Origin: Paenibacillus sp. PvR098
Lineage (GTDB): Bacteria > Bacillota > Bacilli > Paenibacillales > NBRC-103111
Direction of reading: 5' to 3'
Assembly: GCF_017833255.1 (NCBI RefSeq)
Contig: NZ_JAFIBU010000001.1
Location: forward strand, 1,984,001 to 2,048,000
DNA length: 64,000 nucleotides
How positions within the stretch are numbered: the first letter of the stretch is position 1; every line of letters begins with the position of its first letter. This document shows positions 43,525-53,388 of the stretch, one piece after another. The position numbers and the translations under genes are program-made. The notes beneath the pieces are model-generated. The model was given only the letters and a program-made list of their open reading frames with translations. It was not told the origin of the DNA and did not search any database.

Positions 43525-44802
43525 CACTCCAGTCCCTTGCGCCGTATCCGCTGCGGGCTTGGGCCTGCTCTCAAGAAGCCAGACCAGCACGATCTGAATC
43601 ACAGAAGCTCCTGCCAGGACCCAAGGCAGCATGCCATTGCCCCCATAGCGGATCATAAGAATCAGAATCACGATCGAAATCACGCGCCCCCCGTTGAGGA
43701 ACGTTTCCCTCAACACCACCGATTCCACACGCAGCTCCCCTTTCAAAGGAAGGTTCCCGATCAAACGAAAGTAGTAAGAAGTAACCGTATTGCTCTGCAG
43801 CGGCCCACAGACGGAATAGACCAACATGAAAGCGATGACAGTAACGAGCGTCATGTCCCATAAAATAAACATCGTTCCAAAGATAAAGCCGATGGTGGAG
43901 ATCACGGCATAACGACGAGCCTTCTCATCACTGCCGTATCGCGAAATAAACATGCCCGTCAGGATGCTGAGGCTGGCGTACAGCACGCCCAAGTAACCGA
44001 CCAAATCCTCGCGGCCGACGATTTGAAACAGCAGAATGTTAGGCAAAAAAAGCATCATGCCCTGAAGGAGTCCCAAAACAGTGAAGGCAAACAGCGCTTT
44101 CACCCAATCCCGGTGTCTTTGCATGAGCAATCCTGTAAATTTTAAATAATAGGCTTTATGGTGAGACTTATTCATCTTTATCCGCAAGCTGCCGAGTGTT
44201 GCGGCCAGAAACATAAAGCAGGCCACTCCAAAAACGATCGTATACCCCTGCAGCCCATCGTTCTGCCGAATGATGAAGCCTGCGAGCGCCGGTCCGATCA
44301 GCCCTCCCAGCATAAAGATGCTCATGTTAATCGCAAGAAAACGGATACGGTTCTGGTCCGTCGACACATCATACATCAGCGTCAAGTACCCGGCCCAGTA
44401 AAAGGAGCTGGCGATTCCGTTAAGCACGGCAAACAGTACATAGTATTCGACGAGACGCTCACCGGCAAACACGACGGCCAAATAAAAAACCGCAATCATC
44501 CCGATGCCTATCCGATACGTCACCATGCGGTCCTTGCGTTTAATGAGCCACCCCCCTAAAGCAAAAGCAACCGGAGCGATCGCATAGTTGACGGCATAGT
44601 ATATGCCGTTAATAATCAAATCCTCGGTCAAGCGCCATAAATACAAGGTCAAAAAGACGCCTGACATCGACGCGCCGAATTGAAAGCAAAAATGGATGAA
44701 CAAAGCCGTAACTGCATCTTTCGACATCCGTTTCTCAGGCGGAAGCAGCGCTTTCCTCGATTCCACCCAATCCTGAAACGCATCAACGACCCTTGAGCCC
44801 AT
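43507..44802 (-). CDS. Major facilitator superfamily transporter
   Basis: A 431-residue membrane protein with twelve predicted helices and a short basic N-terminus. It begins after a soluble leader (DAFQDWVESRKALLPPEKR) and has a loop-2 motif in LGGWLIKRKDRMVTYRIG. FAINMSIFMLGGLIGPALAGF-type residues in helix 5 suggest the YfkF/uncharacterised MFS group. ATG 44802 has GGTAGGG. Cargo cannot be inferred. The 314 bases to the next gene hold no ORF of note. Confidence 0.9.
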   Translation of the reverse strand: MGSRVVDAFQDWVESRKALLPPEKRMSKDAVTALFIHFCFQFGASMSGVFLTLYLWRLTEDLIINGIYYAVNYAIAPVAFALGGWLIKRKDRMVTYRIGIGMIAVFYLAVVFAGERLVEYYVLFAVLNGIASSFYWAGYLTLMYDVSTDQNRIRFLAINMSIFMLGGLIGPALAGFIIRQNDGLQGYTIVFGVACFMFLAATLGSLRIKMNKSHHKAYYLKFTGLLMQRHRDWVKALFAFTVLGLLQGMMLFLPNILLFQIVGREDLVGYLGVLYASLSILTGMFISRYGSDEKARRYAVISTIGFIFGTMFILWDMTLVTVIAFMLVYSVCGPLQSNTVTSYYFRLIGNLPLKGELRVESVVLRETFLNGGRVISIVILILMIRYGGNGMLPWVLAGASVIQIVLVWLLESRPKPAADTAQGTGVNASST

Positions 44803-45070
44803 CCTGAACCCTACCGCCTCTCCAGCTGATCAAGCTTACGAAGCCCGGCTCGCCTTTTCTGACACTCTGAGCAGCTTCACCGCGCCGTTATGCTCCATTT
44901 TCTACCATTGTATCAGCGGCAGGCCCAGCTTGTGAAACGGCATATGTTTCCTCTTTTGAGCATATGAAGGCAAAATAAGGCTTCCACCCATCATGGCGCC
45001 CGCTGTTCGCCGTTTGTCAGCTTGTTCCGGCACCGCGTGTTCATCCAGCCTTGTTTCTTTACGCCCCAAA

Positions 45071-45110
45071 CAAAAAAGCCTGGCTCGTATGCTCACGGCC
45101 AGACTTTTTG
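45071..45110 (-). terminator. Terminator of the sugar ABC operon
   Basis: On the minus strand AAAGTCTGGC pairs with GCCAGGCTTT and is followed by six T, directly after the stop of the binding-protein gene. Confidence 0.85.
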
Positions 45111-45116
45111 ACTATA

Positions 45117-46409
45117 TTACTTCAAGCTGTCCCAAGTTTGTTGGAACTCGGTCAGCATTTGGTCTTTCGTCTTCTGCTTCGCAACATAAGCTTGCATTGT
45201 AGCTGCGAATTTCTTGCTGGACGCTTCGCCGCCAGGGAATTTAAACCAGTTCCAGCTGAGCGTTTTGTTCTCTTTGCTATATTTCATGATATCGGCCGCC
45301 AAAGGTCCGAGAATGCTCTCGTCGCCTTGAATATTCGTGAAGGCCGGAACGAACTTGAACTCTTCCACCATGTATTTCTTACCCATATCGGAAGTCACCA
45401 GCCAGTTCAGGAACTTCTTGGCTTCTTCTTTATTAGGAGAATTTTTGTTGATAACCCAGTTGTTTGGAACACCTACCGGCAGCTTGTCGTTTGCCGCCGC
45501 GTCTTCACTGATCGGCATAGGCAGGAAGCCGACCTTCAGGTTCGGGTTGGTTTGGGTCAACTGCAATTGGGTCCAGTTCCCTTGCTGCGTCATGGCCGCT
45601 TTGCCTGTCGCGAATTCGGTTACCTGCGTTTTGTAATCGGTTTGCAGCGGGTTTTTATTGCCGTATTGGAGCTGCAGATCAAACAGCTTCACCCAATTGT
45701 CGAACTGTGGGTTACCCGGAATTTTCGCTGTACCGTCGTTGAGGCCTTTAACGAAGGCGTTCACGTCAGGCTGATGCGCGAACGGCAGGTTCACGAAATG
45801 GTTGCCAAGCACCCACCATTCCCCATAGCCGTTCACAAATGGAGTAACGCCCTTGTCTTGAAGCTTTTTCGCCGCATCTTCTAATTGGGACAACGTCTTT
45901 GGAAGCTCTGTAATGCCCGCTTGAGCGAACAAGTCTTTGTTGTACAGGAAGCCGTAGCCTTCGAGGTTAAGCGGCTGTCCGTACAGCTTGCCGTCCTTCG
46001 TCATGGGCTCTTTGGCTACGGGCACCAAATCCTTCACCCATGGCTGGTCCGACAAGTCCTCCAAATGCTCGATCCACTTATCAAGGTCAGAGAACCCTCC
46101 ATTGTTGAACAAATCAGGCTTATCGCCGGAGTTGAATTTGGCCATCAGCGCCGCGCCGTAATCCGCACCGCCGCCGACGGTATCGATTTGAATTTTTACC
46201 CCAGGATTCTGTTTTTCATATTCTGCAGCCAGTTTAGCGAGCGGCTCTGCGATTTCCACTTTAAATTGGAACATCTTCAGTGTTACGTCCTTGCCTGCCG
46301 CGGCACCGTCCGTTCCTGTGCTTGGCTCTTCTTGCTTCGCGCAGCCTACAGCGATCGACATCAGCATAACGGCCGCAAGGCTCATGCCTGTGAACTTTTT
46401 CAGTTTCAT
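45117..46409 (-). CDS. Sugar ABC transporter substrate-binding lipoprotein (family 1)
   Basis: A 430-residue extracytoplasmic receptor. The lipoprotein signal MKLKKFTGMSLAAVMLMSIAVGC is followed by an Asp/Gly/Ala linker. LAAEYEKQNPGVKIQI and YGQPLNLEGYGFLYNKDLFAQAG are standard for carbohydrate-binding family 1 proteins. It is the last gene of the malF-malG-type operon, 147 bases after the second permease. No ATPase gene is present, as often in Bacillota, where a shared MsmX-type ATPase is used. Confidence 0.93.
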   Translation of the reverse strand: MKLKKFTGMSLAAVMLMSIAVGCAKQEEPSTGTDGAAAGKDVTLKMFQFKVEIAEPLAKLAAEYEKQNPGVKIQIDTVGGGADYGAALMAKFNSGDKPDLFNNGGFSDLDKWIEHLEDLSDQPWVKDLVPVAKEPMTKDGKLYGQPLNLEGYGFLYNKDLFAQAGITELPKTLSQLEDAAKKLQDKGVTPFVNGYGEWWVLGNHFVNLPFAHQPDVNAFVKGLNDGTAKIPGNPQFDNWVKLFDLQLQYGNKNPLQTDYKTQVTEFATGKAAMTQQGNWTQLQLTQTNPNLKVGFLPMPISEDAAANDKLPVGVPNNWVINKNSPNKEEAKKFLNWLVTSDMGKKYMVEEFKFVPAFTNIQGDESILGPLAADIMKYSKENKTLSWNWFKFPGGEASSKKFAATMQAYVAKQKTKDQMLTEFQQTWDSLK

Positions 46410-46556
46410 TGTGGGAACCTCCCTCTTTTTTACCTCTTTTTATCAACCTTACAAGTTTATTGTATAAAATGCTCCTGGGTTCGACCACCGAGAATATTGA
46501 TCGAAAAGGTGGAACATTTTGAACAAACGCTTACATTACCAATCCTTCAGCCTTCA

Positions 46557-47393
46557 TTAGCCTTTTACTGAACCGGCCGTAATCCCTTCGATGATGTATT
46601 TTTGCATCGACAGGAAGAAGAGAATGATCGGGATGACGCCCAGCACCAGAGCCGCCAAAGCAAGATCCCACTGTTTCGTATACTGCCCGAAGAACGCGAA
46701 GGTGGCTAGCGGAATCGTCCGCAGGTCAGGGCTGTTCAGCATCAGCAGCGGCAGCAGGAAGTCATTCCATATCCATAAGCTGTTTAATAGAACAACGGTT
46801 ACGCTCATCGGCTTGAGCAGCGGAAAAATGATTCTCCAGAACACGCCGAAAGGGCTGCAGCCATCCACCGTAGCCGATTCCTCAATCTCCTTAGGAATCG
46901 ATTTAATGAAGCCGTGATACAAGAATACATTCAACGAAACGCCGAAGCCGAAATAGCAAATAATGAGTCCTGTTCGGCTGTCCATCAAATTCAGCTCACT
47001 CGCTACCCTTACTAGCGGGATCATGATCGACTGGAACGGAATAACCATGGCGGCGACGAAAGCAAGAAACACTAAATTATTGAACTTGGACGGTCGGCGA
47101 ACAAGCCGATAGGCCGCCATGGAGCTGATGACGACCAACCCCAAATTACTGAATACGGTGATCAATAGGGAGTTCATGAACACCTTAGGAAACTTCATAA
47201 TCTCCCATACTTTTACATAATTATCGAAGTTAAGCGACTGGGGCAGATTAGCCGAGTTAATAAGTAAATCACTGAATGATTTCATGGAGTTCGCGATAAC
47301 AAAGTAGAACGGCACCAGAAACAGCAGCCCCAACACAATTCCAAGAATTTCAAGCACTAATGTGCGCAAGTTGTAGCTTTTGGTCGATTGCAT
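46557..47393 (-). CDS. Sugar ABC transporter permease, MalG type
   Basis: A 278-residue permease with six helices and the EAA loop EIEESATVDGCSPFGVFWRIIFPLLKP. The protein ends SMQKYIIEGITAGSVKG, the common C-terminus of carbohydrate permeases. Its ATG overlaps the upstream permease stop (TAATG), so they are coupled. Confidence 0.95.
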   Translation of the reverse strand: MQSTKSYNLRTLVLEILGIVLGLLFLVPFYFVIANSMKSFSDLLINSANLPQSLNFDNYVKVWEIMKFPKVFMNSLLITVFSNLGLVVISSMAAYRLVRRPSKFNNLVFLAFVAAMVIPFQSIMIPLVRVASELNLMDSRTGLIICYFGFGVSLNVFLYHGFIKSIPKEIEESATVDGCSPFGVFWRIIFPLLKPMSVTVVLLNSLWIWNDFLLPLLMLNSPDLRTIPLATFAFFGQYTKQWDLALAALVLGVIPIILFFLSMQKYIIEGITAGSVKG

Positions 47394-48277
47394 TACACCT
47401 CAACCTCCCTTTTCTTCGTAAGCGTCACTTGAACAAGCGTAATCAACGCCACAATGACGAAGAAAATAAAAGCTTTCGCCGTTCCGAGACCGTAACGGTT
47501 GTTGCGGAACGCTTCTTCGTAGATGTTAAGCGCAACGGATTGGGTAGAGTTGAACGGTCCGCCTTGCGTCAGGGAAACGTTCAGATCGTACATTTTGAAT
47601 GCCCATGAAATGGTCAGGAACAAGCACACCGTCACAGCCGGCATAATCATAGGAAGCGTAATGTGACGCAGCGTTTGAAAGCGGTTAGCTCCATCGATAT
47701 AAGCCGCTTCCGTCAGCTCCTTCGGTACATTCGAAAGACCTGCGATATAAATAACCATCAAATAGCCGGCCGTTTGCCATACGCTGACGATGATCAAACC
47801 CCAGAATGCGGTAGGAGCGTCACCGAGCCAAGGCAGCTGGAAGAAGGCGATATTCGTCAGCTCGCCGATCGTAGCGAAGCCTTTGACGAAAATAAACTGC
47901 CAAATAAAACCAAGCAGCAAGCCCCCGATAACGTTAGGCATGAAGAAAACCGTCCGAAGTACGTTTTTTGTCTTTAATGCCTGCGACAGCAGCAGAGCCA
48001 GCAAGAAACCGAGTACGTTGGCCAGAATGACGTTCGTTATCGTAAACCGGGTTGTAAACCAGAACGACCGATGAAAGTCTTTATCCGTAAGAATGATTTG
48101 CTTAAAGTTATCGAATCCGGCCCACTTCACGTTCGAGGTGACTCCGTTCCACTCCGTGAACGAGTAATAGATGCTCATGAGAAACGGAATCGTGATGATG
48201 ATCGTGAAGAACAATAATGCCGGTCCGACAAACACGAGCTGTTGAAGCAGTTCAGCCGCGCGTTGGTTCTTTTTCAT
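47393..48277 (-). CDS. Sugar ABC transporter permease, MalF type
   Basis: A 294-residue permease; ATG 48277 has GGGGGG upstream and is preferred to a longer frame. Six helices; EAA loop ELTEAAYIDGANRFQTLRHITLPM. It is the first gene of the operon and diverges from the YesM kinase gene, which suggests that the YesM/YesN pair controls it. Confidence 0.95.
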   Translation of the reverse strand: MKKNQRAAELLQQLVFVGPALLFFTIIITIPFLMSIYYSFTEWNGVTSNVKWAGFDNFKQIILTDKDFHRSFWFTTRFTITNVILANVLGFLLALLLSQALKTKNVLRTVFFMPNVIGGLLLGFIWQFIFVKGFATIGELTNIAFFQLPWLGDAPTAFWGLIIVSVWQTAGYLMVIYIAGLSNVPKELTEAAYIDGANRFQTLRHITLPMIMPAVTVCLFLTISWAFKMYDLNVSLTQGGPFNSTQSVALNIYEEAFRNNRYGLGTAKAFIFFVIVALITLVQVTLTKKREVEV

Positions 48278-48462
48278 GGCTAACGCCCCCCTTTTTCCCG
48301 TACAGAAGTTTTTCTTAAAATTTGCACTTTTGCAATAAAGTATACTCTTAGTATAGAAGCTGCCGCTTGTGAACAACACGGATTCTGGTGATGTAACAGG
48401 TGGAATTTATTGACCTCACCTGTTACAATAAGGGCGCAAACACTTGAGGGAGGAGCCTCATC

Positions 48463-50244
48463 ATGATTCGTAACAGCATCCGGAACAAGCTGATCGTCTT
48501 CCTGCTTGCCGCGACCATCATCCCGTTCTCCACCTCAATTGCGATGACTTACTTCATTACGAAGAACAATGTGATTAAAGAGACGATTCAGACCAATTCC
48601 AACTTGATATATCAGGGTAAGACGAATATTACGAATCACTTAAACGTCATCCAGCAAGCTTCTTTATCCATATATAATGATATTACTCTTTACAGTGCGG
48701 TGGAGAACGGTGCGGCCGACTATCTGGACCGGGGCGAAATCTTCCGCGGCATGCAGGGGATTGCCACATCGGTGAAGGAAATTCAGCAAACCTATTTATA
48801 TTTGTCCAATTCCGATAAATCTTATCTGTTCTCTCAAGGAAATATCTTCCGTAATGAAGGTGCGGAGCCAAAATATGTGCCTGTTGTGGGCAAATCCGAA
48901 ACCATTCTGGAGCCAACGCATCTGAGCCATACGTACAACTCTAGCGGGTTTAATCCCCTGCCCTCCGTTCCTGTGTTTACCCTGCATCGGTCCATCACGA
49001 GCGCCGTGACCATGCAGGAGTTCGGAACGCTGTCGATCGATGTGAATCTGAACGTCATCCGGTCGATATCCGAACAATTGTACGACCAGCGAACCGAGCA
49101 GCTTTTTGTTCTGGACTCGCGGGGTACGGTCATTTACGGCTCTGACCCCGACTTACTCGGCAAAACGCTTGAGGCCGGTTGGGTGAAGCATCTGCAGCAA
49201 TTGGACAGAACCAGCGGAAGCTTCGAATGGAACAGCGATGAATTTCAAGGCATTCATATTTATGAACGAATGGATTCGCCCTATATGGAATGGACGCTTG
49301 TGAAACGGATTCCCAGCGAGCTGCTGAACAGCAATGCCAGACAGTTGACGGAAATCAATATGCTGATCTTGATCGGATTTATGGTTATCGTCATTTTTGC
49401 CACACTGGTGATTTCGTTCCGGTTTACTCTTCCTATCAAGCGGCTGATCGGAACGATCGGGAAAATTCAATCCGGCAACATGCAGGTCGATATTGACGTG
49501 AAAGGTAATGATGAGCTTGCTATCCTGGCCGGCCGCTTCCGCACAATGATGGAGAGAATCAATAATTTGATTATGCGGGAATATCAGCTCGAAATCGCCA
49601 ACAAAACGAATCAGCTCAAGGCGCTGCAGGCGCAGATCAATCCGCACTTTCTGTATAATTCTCTGCAATCGATCGGTACGCTGGCTCTGCAGCATAATGC
49701 TCCTCAAGTGTATTCGCTGATCTCTTCACTGGCAAAGCTGATGCGTTACAGCATGAACAGCGATACGGTCGTCCCGTTCGCAAGCGAGCTCGCACATGTG
49801 AAGTCTTACTTGGAGCTGCAAATGCAGCGTTTTGAACAAAAGCTGGTTGTAAAGTACGATGTGGACGAAAGTATGATGCATATTCCAGTACCCAAAATGA
49901 TTTTGCAGCCGCTTGTGGAGAATTACTTTAAGCACGGCTTCGACCAGAGATCTTCTTCAGAAACACTAACGATTGCCGCCAGCTTGCTCAAGGACGGACG
50001 CATGGAAATCGTGGTTCAGGATGAGGGGACGGGTATGTCGGAAGAGACGCTTCAGCGGCTGCGCCGCAAGCTCGAAGCCAGGCCGCAGCATTCACAGGGA
50101 GAAGAAAGCATTGGCCTGATCAATGTCATGTCCCGCCTGAAGCTGTATTACGAGGATAAAGCCGAAATGATCATTGATCATCATGAGCCTTCTGGGGTTA
50201 CGGTAACCCTTCGCATACCGATGCAATTAAAGGAGGCCCTTTGA
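48463..50244 (+). CDS. YesM-type sensor histidine kinase
   Basis: A 593-residue membrane kinase: N-terminal helix (about 10-32), extracellular sensor domain (33-290), second helix (about 292-315), HAMP domain, and a His_kinase/HATPase module with QAQINPHFLYNSLQSIG (phospho-His near 394), LVENYFKHGF and DEGTGMSEETLQ. This is the LytS/YesM class that senses carbohydrates or cell-wall signals. The YesN-type regulator follows directly. It is divergent from the sugar importer. Confidence 0.94.
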   Translation: MIRNSIRNKLIVFLLAATIIPFSTSIAMTYFITKNNVIKETIQTNSNLIYQGKTNITNHLNVIQQASLSIYNDITLYSAVENGAADYLDRGEIFRGMQGIATSVKEIQQTYLYLSNSDKSYLFSQGNIFRNEGAEPKYVPVVGKSETILEPTHLSHTYNSSGFNPLPSVPVFTLHRSITSAVTMQEFGTLSIDVNLNVIRSISEQLYDQRTEQLFVLDSRGTVIYGSDPDLLGKTLEAGWVKHLQQLDRTSGSFEWNSDEFQGIHIYERMDSPYMEWTLVKRIPSELLNSNARQLTEINMLILIGFMVIVIFATLVISFRFTLPIKRLIGTIGKIQSGNMQVDIDVKGNDELAILAGRFRTMMERINNLIMREYQLEIANKTNQLKALQAQINPHFLYNSLQSIGTLALQHNAPQVYSLISSLAKLMRYSMNSDTVVPFASELAHVKSYLELQMQRFEQKLVVKYDVDESMMHIPVPKMILQPLVENYFKHGFDQRSSSETLTIAASLLKDGRMEIVVQDEGTGMSEETLQRLRRKLEARPQHSQGEESIGLINVMSRLKLYYEDKAEMIIDHHEPSGVTVTLRIPMQLKEAL

Positions 50245-50246
50245 TC

Positions 50247-51866
50247 ATGAAAGCCATCATAGTTGATGATGAGAAGCACGTAAGGGATGCCATCAAGCTT
50301 CTCGTGCCTTGGAATGACTTTGGCATTACCACTGTGCTGGAGGCCCAGGACGGCGTGGAGGCCATGAAGCAAATTGAAGAGCACAAGCCCCATATTATTT
50401 TTACCGATATGATGATGCCGCTCAAGAGCGGCATGGAGCTGATGGAATGGCTTCAAACGGACTATCCCGCCGGAAAAACGATCGTGGTGAGCGGTCATGA
50501 CGATTTTGAGCTGCTGAGGCACGTCATTAAATTCGGCGGTGTCGACTACATTCTGAAGCCGATTGACGCCGAGCAGCTTCATACCGCACTCGGTAAAGCC
50601 GTAACGCGCATCCGTGAAGAGGAAGCGGAGCGACACAAGCAAACGGAACGCAATATCGAACGGAATCAATTCAGGCCGGTGTACTGGGAGAAGCACTTGT
50701 CAGGTCTCATTACAGAGCCTTCGGGGTACGAGAGTCTGGGAGATGCCTTAACAGAAGAGTTTGGACTCAGCCGGGACGTTCGTGAATGCAGAATAGCCAT
50801 TTTAAGCGTAGATACCATCAGCGCCGCGCTGAAGAATAAATTTGACAAGCATACGGATTTGCTTTTTTTCTCTATCACGAACATCGGTAATGAAATTCTT
50901 ACCGAAGGCGCTCAGCGCCAAGGAGTAGTTTACCGGTACTGGAACAGCGACAATGAGGTTTTGGTCTTGTTTTACGACGGATTGGACACCGCAGAGCAGC
51001 TGCTTGCCCGTTTCCAGCAGGGTATCGAGTCCGTTCTGCGAAGCACGCTCGATATGGGTGTTAGCTTGCGTCAGCCATTCCCCGGGGGGTTGTCCGTGGC
51101 TTACCAGCAAGCGCGGCAAGCGCTGCGAAGCCGTAACCTGCTTTCAAGGATCAAAGCCGTATACACCTTTGATCCGAATCCACAAGCTTCAGCAAAGCTG
51201 CTCTCCTTTACGGATTACTCCGAAGCCGTGAAGCTTGCCGTACAAAGCGGCAGCGAACAGCAGATCCGTAAAGCCGTCATGGAGTGGACTTCCGCCGTCC
51301 GCGGCCTGGCTTCGATTAACATGGAGCAGCTTGAGCAGTGGTGGCACGAATACAATGCCTTCCGAAACCGATTGTTAGCCGAGCTATTCGGGGAGGGCCC
51401 TCCTTCCTTCGGACAAAATGAGGGCTCAGCGTTCCATCTCCCGCTTAACGAACAGGGGATCTTCTCGATCGATTTATGGGAGCAGCAGCTGGTCCGCAGC
51501 TTGACCGAGCTGTCCCGGCTCCTGCTTACCCGGCAGCAGCAGGACAGCAATGTCATCTTTGAGATTGCCAAGTATATACAGCATCACTATCACGAAGATA
51601 TCTCGCTTCAGGAGATCGCCAACCATTTTTACTTGAGCCGAGAATATATTTCCCGCAAGTTCAAGCAGGAATTCCGGGTGAATATTTCTGATTATATTAG
51701 CGGCATTCGCATCGACAAAGCGAAGCTGCTGTTGTTAAACCCCCACCTTCGCATAGCTCAGGTATCCGCGATGGTCGGGTACGATGACGAGAAATATTTT
51801 AGCAAAGTGTTCAAGAAAGCGGTGGGCGTGTCTCCGAACGAATACAGGAAGGTGAAACAGCCATGA
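50247..51866 (+). CDS. YesN-type response regulator with AraC DNA-binding domain
   Basis: About 539 residues: receiver (VDDEKHVRDAIK; phospho-Asp in IIFTDMMMP near 54; Lys in ILKPIDAEQL), a long middle region, and a C-terminal AraC helix-turn-helix pair (ISLQEIANHFYLSREYISRKFKQE and LRIAQVSAMVGYDDEKYFSKVFKKAVG). The ATG at 50247 lies three bases after the kinase stop with AAAGGAGG; a TTG at 50241 is an alternative. Likely targets are the divergent sugar importer and its own operon. Confidence 0.93.
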   Translation: MKAIIVDDEKHVRDAIKLLVPWNDFGITTVLEAQDGVEAMKQIEEHKPHIIFTDMMMPLKSGMELMEWLQTDYPAGKTIVVSGHDDFELLRHVIKFGGVDYILKPIDAEQLHTALGKAVTRIREEEAERHKQTERNIERNQFRPVYWEKHLSGLITEPSGYESLGDALTEEFGLSRDVRECRIAILSVDTISAALKNKFDKHTDLLFFSITNIGNEILTEGAQRQGVVYRYWNSDNEVLVLFYDGLDTAEQLLARFQQGIESVLRSTLDMGVSLRQPFPGGLSVAYQQARQALRSRNLLSRIKAVYTFDPNPQASAKLLSFTDYSEAVKLAVQSGSEQQIRKAVMEWTSAVRGLASINMEQLEQWWHEYNAFRNRLLAELFGEGPPSFGQNEGSAFHLPLNEQGIFSIDLWEQQLVRSLTELSRLLLTRQQQDSNVIFEIAKYIQHHYHEDISLQEIANHFYLSREYISRKFKQEFRVNISDYISGIRIDKAKLLLLNPHLRIAQVSAMVGYDDEKYFSKVFKKAVGVSPNEYRKVKQP

Positions 51867-52294
51867 ATACACCAATAGAACCTACAGCGCATCAAACCGC
51901 CCAGCGTCCCGGAAGAGCAAATCAAACGAAGAAAAAAGTCTATATCCTGCTGTTTCTGGCATGGGCGACTCTGGTAGGGGCGGGCGCTTGGGGCGCCAAA
52001 GTCTATACCGATCATCTAAAAATGCAAATGACAGCAGAGATTGCCAAGCAAACCAGCGAGCAGCTCGCCGTCATTCAAAGCCAATATCAGCAGGAAATCG
52101 CCGGATTGAAGGAAAGCATGACCACAGATATGGCCAAGCTCCAGACCAAAATCGATTCTGTAAACGAGCTGCTCGCGTTTACCAAAGACAGCGCAAGCAG
52201 CCGAACCGATAATAGCAATCAGCTTTACACGCAACTATCCGAAGTAAGGCAGAAGCTCGATGACTTGAAGAAGCAGCTCGATGCTCTGCAGTAG
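51863..52294 (+). CDS. Membrane-anchored coiled-coil protein
   Basis: A 143-residue protein: a basic N-terminal segment, one membrane helix (about 27-46, VYILLFLAWATLVGAGAWGA) and a long coiled coil (about 55-142) rich in Gln, Lys and Glu. The ATG overlaps the regulator stop (ATGA), so it is coupled to it. No family recognised. Its outward-facing coiled coil and the next gene suggest a role at the cell surface. Confidence 0.8.
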   Translation: MNTPIEPTAHQTAQRPGRANQTKKKVYILLFLAWATLVGAGAWGAKVYTDHLKMQMTAEIAKQTSEQLAVIQSQYQQEIAGLKESMTTDMAKLQTKIDSVNELLAFTKDSASSRTDNSNQLYTQLSEVRQKLDDLKKQLDALQ

Positions 52295-52315
52295 TAAGGA
52301 AGGTGATTCGACATC

Positions 52316-53386
52316 ATGAATAAGCAAATTAATCAAATGCTGCTGCTCGTTTGCGCCCCTTTTGTAGGAATCGTCATTTTCCTCATGACCGCGCCAATCT
52401 CGGTTGTGCTTCCGAAGCAAGAAAGCATCCCCGCCACCGACTGGAATATGCAGGACAGCCTACAGACGATGGTAAGCCAATTAGACCAGGTTAAAGCGGA
52501 TGCCGCCCTTACCCGGACGACCATTGAGAAGCACTACGAGTTCTATTCCAAGAGCGCGGCCGAAGCGGCCAGCATGACCCAGACGGCAGTGCTCGCTGCC
52601 GAGCGTCCCTCCGTGATCTTCGATGCGCGGATCGGACTCAAGCTGGGAGGGCAAGCGATTCGTTCCACTTCAACCGGCAATGTGGACTTGAAGCTGTATA
52701 CCTTTAATGAACCCAACTATAAAGTCTATGCGCTTAAAGTGAAGTTGAAATCGGATAAAGCGATGCACATGGTGCTGGGACAGGATAAGGTGGGCGGGAG
52801 CGAAACGACGCTTGAAGCCGCACGCCGCTATGGAGCCGCGGCCGGCATTAATGCGGGCGGGTTTGCCGATGACCATCGCAGCGGCAGACGGTATCCGCTC
52901 AGCACGACCATGTACAACGGCAAATATGTGTACGGATTTGAACCGACCTTCGAGGACTTGGCATTCATAGGGATTAACAAGGATCGCAAGCTGATTGGGG
53001 GGAAATTCTCGAGACAATCGGATTTGGACAAGCTGAATCCGACTTTCGGGGCAACCTTTGTTCCTATCCTGCTTCAAAATGGAACTAAACAGCCGATTCC
53101 ACAGCAGTGGCTCACTTCCCCGGCTCGCGCGCCGCGAACCATCGTCGGCAATTTCAAGAACGATCAATTGCTGTTCCTGGTTACCGACGGTTACAACGAG
53201 AGTGGAAATTCGGGGGCTACGCTCCCCGAACTGCAGGACAAGCTGCTATCACTTGGAGTGAAAGACGCCTACAATCTGGACGGCGGCGGTTCCTCCAGCC
53301 TGATTTATGAAGGCCAGGTCATCAACCGGCCTTCGGACAATGGACAGCTCCGGCGCTTGCCCACGCACTTTTTATTTTTTAAATAG
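52316..53386 (+). CDS. Membrane-anchored phosphodiester glycosidase family (NAGPA-like) protein
   Basis: A 356-residue protein with an N-terminal membrane helix (about 9-30), a short coiled coil (45-70) and a NAGPA domain (about 100-356). Diagnostic segments are AAAGINAGGFADDHRSGR, LFLVTDGYNESGNSGATL and YNLDGGGSSSLIYEG near 321. Related proteins remove sugars from phosphodiester-linked glycans or act in exopolysaccharide production and sporulation. It follows the coiled-coil gene by 21 bases with GGAAGGTGATT as ribosome site, and ends three bases from the convergent YwqE-type gene. Confidence 0.9.
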   Translation: MNKQINQMLLLVCAPFVGIVIFLMTAPISVVLPKQESIPATDWNMQDSLQTMVSQLDQVKADAALTRTTIEKHYEFYSKSAAEAASMTQTAVLAAERPSVIFDARIGLKLGGQAIRSTSTGNVDLKLYTFNEPNYKVYALKVKLKSDKAMHMVLGQDKVGGSETTLEAARRYGAAAGINAGGFADDHRSGRRYPLSTTMYNGKYVYGFEPTFEDLAFIGINKDRKLIGGKFSRQSDLDKLNPTFGATFVPILLQNGTKQPIPQQWLTSPARAPRTIVGNFKNDQLLFLVTDGYNESGNSGATLPELQDKLLSLGVKDAYNLDGGGSSSLIYEGQVINRPSDNGQLRRLPTHFLFFK

Positions 53387-53388
53387 CG

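Noticed and set aside
46525-46545. cre site near AAACGCTTACA before the sugar-binding protein
   Set aside because: Only the right half fits the CcpA consensus; the left half (TG) is missing.
45051-46571. Plus-strand ORFs of 277 and 228 codons opposite the sugar-binding protein
   Set aside because: Both are shadows of the minus-strand binding-protein gene, which has a clear signal peptide and family motifs.
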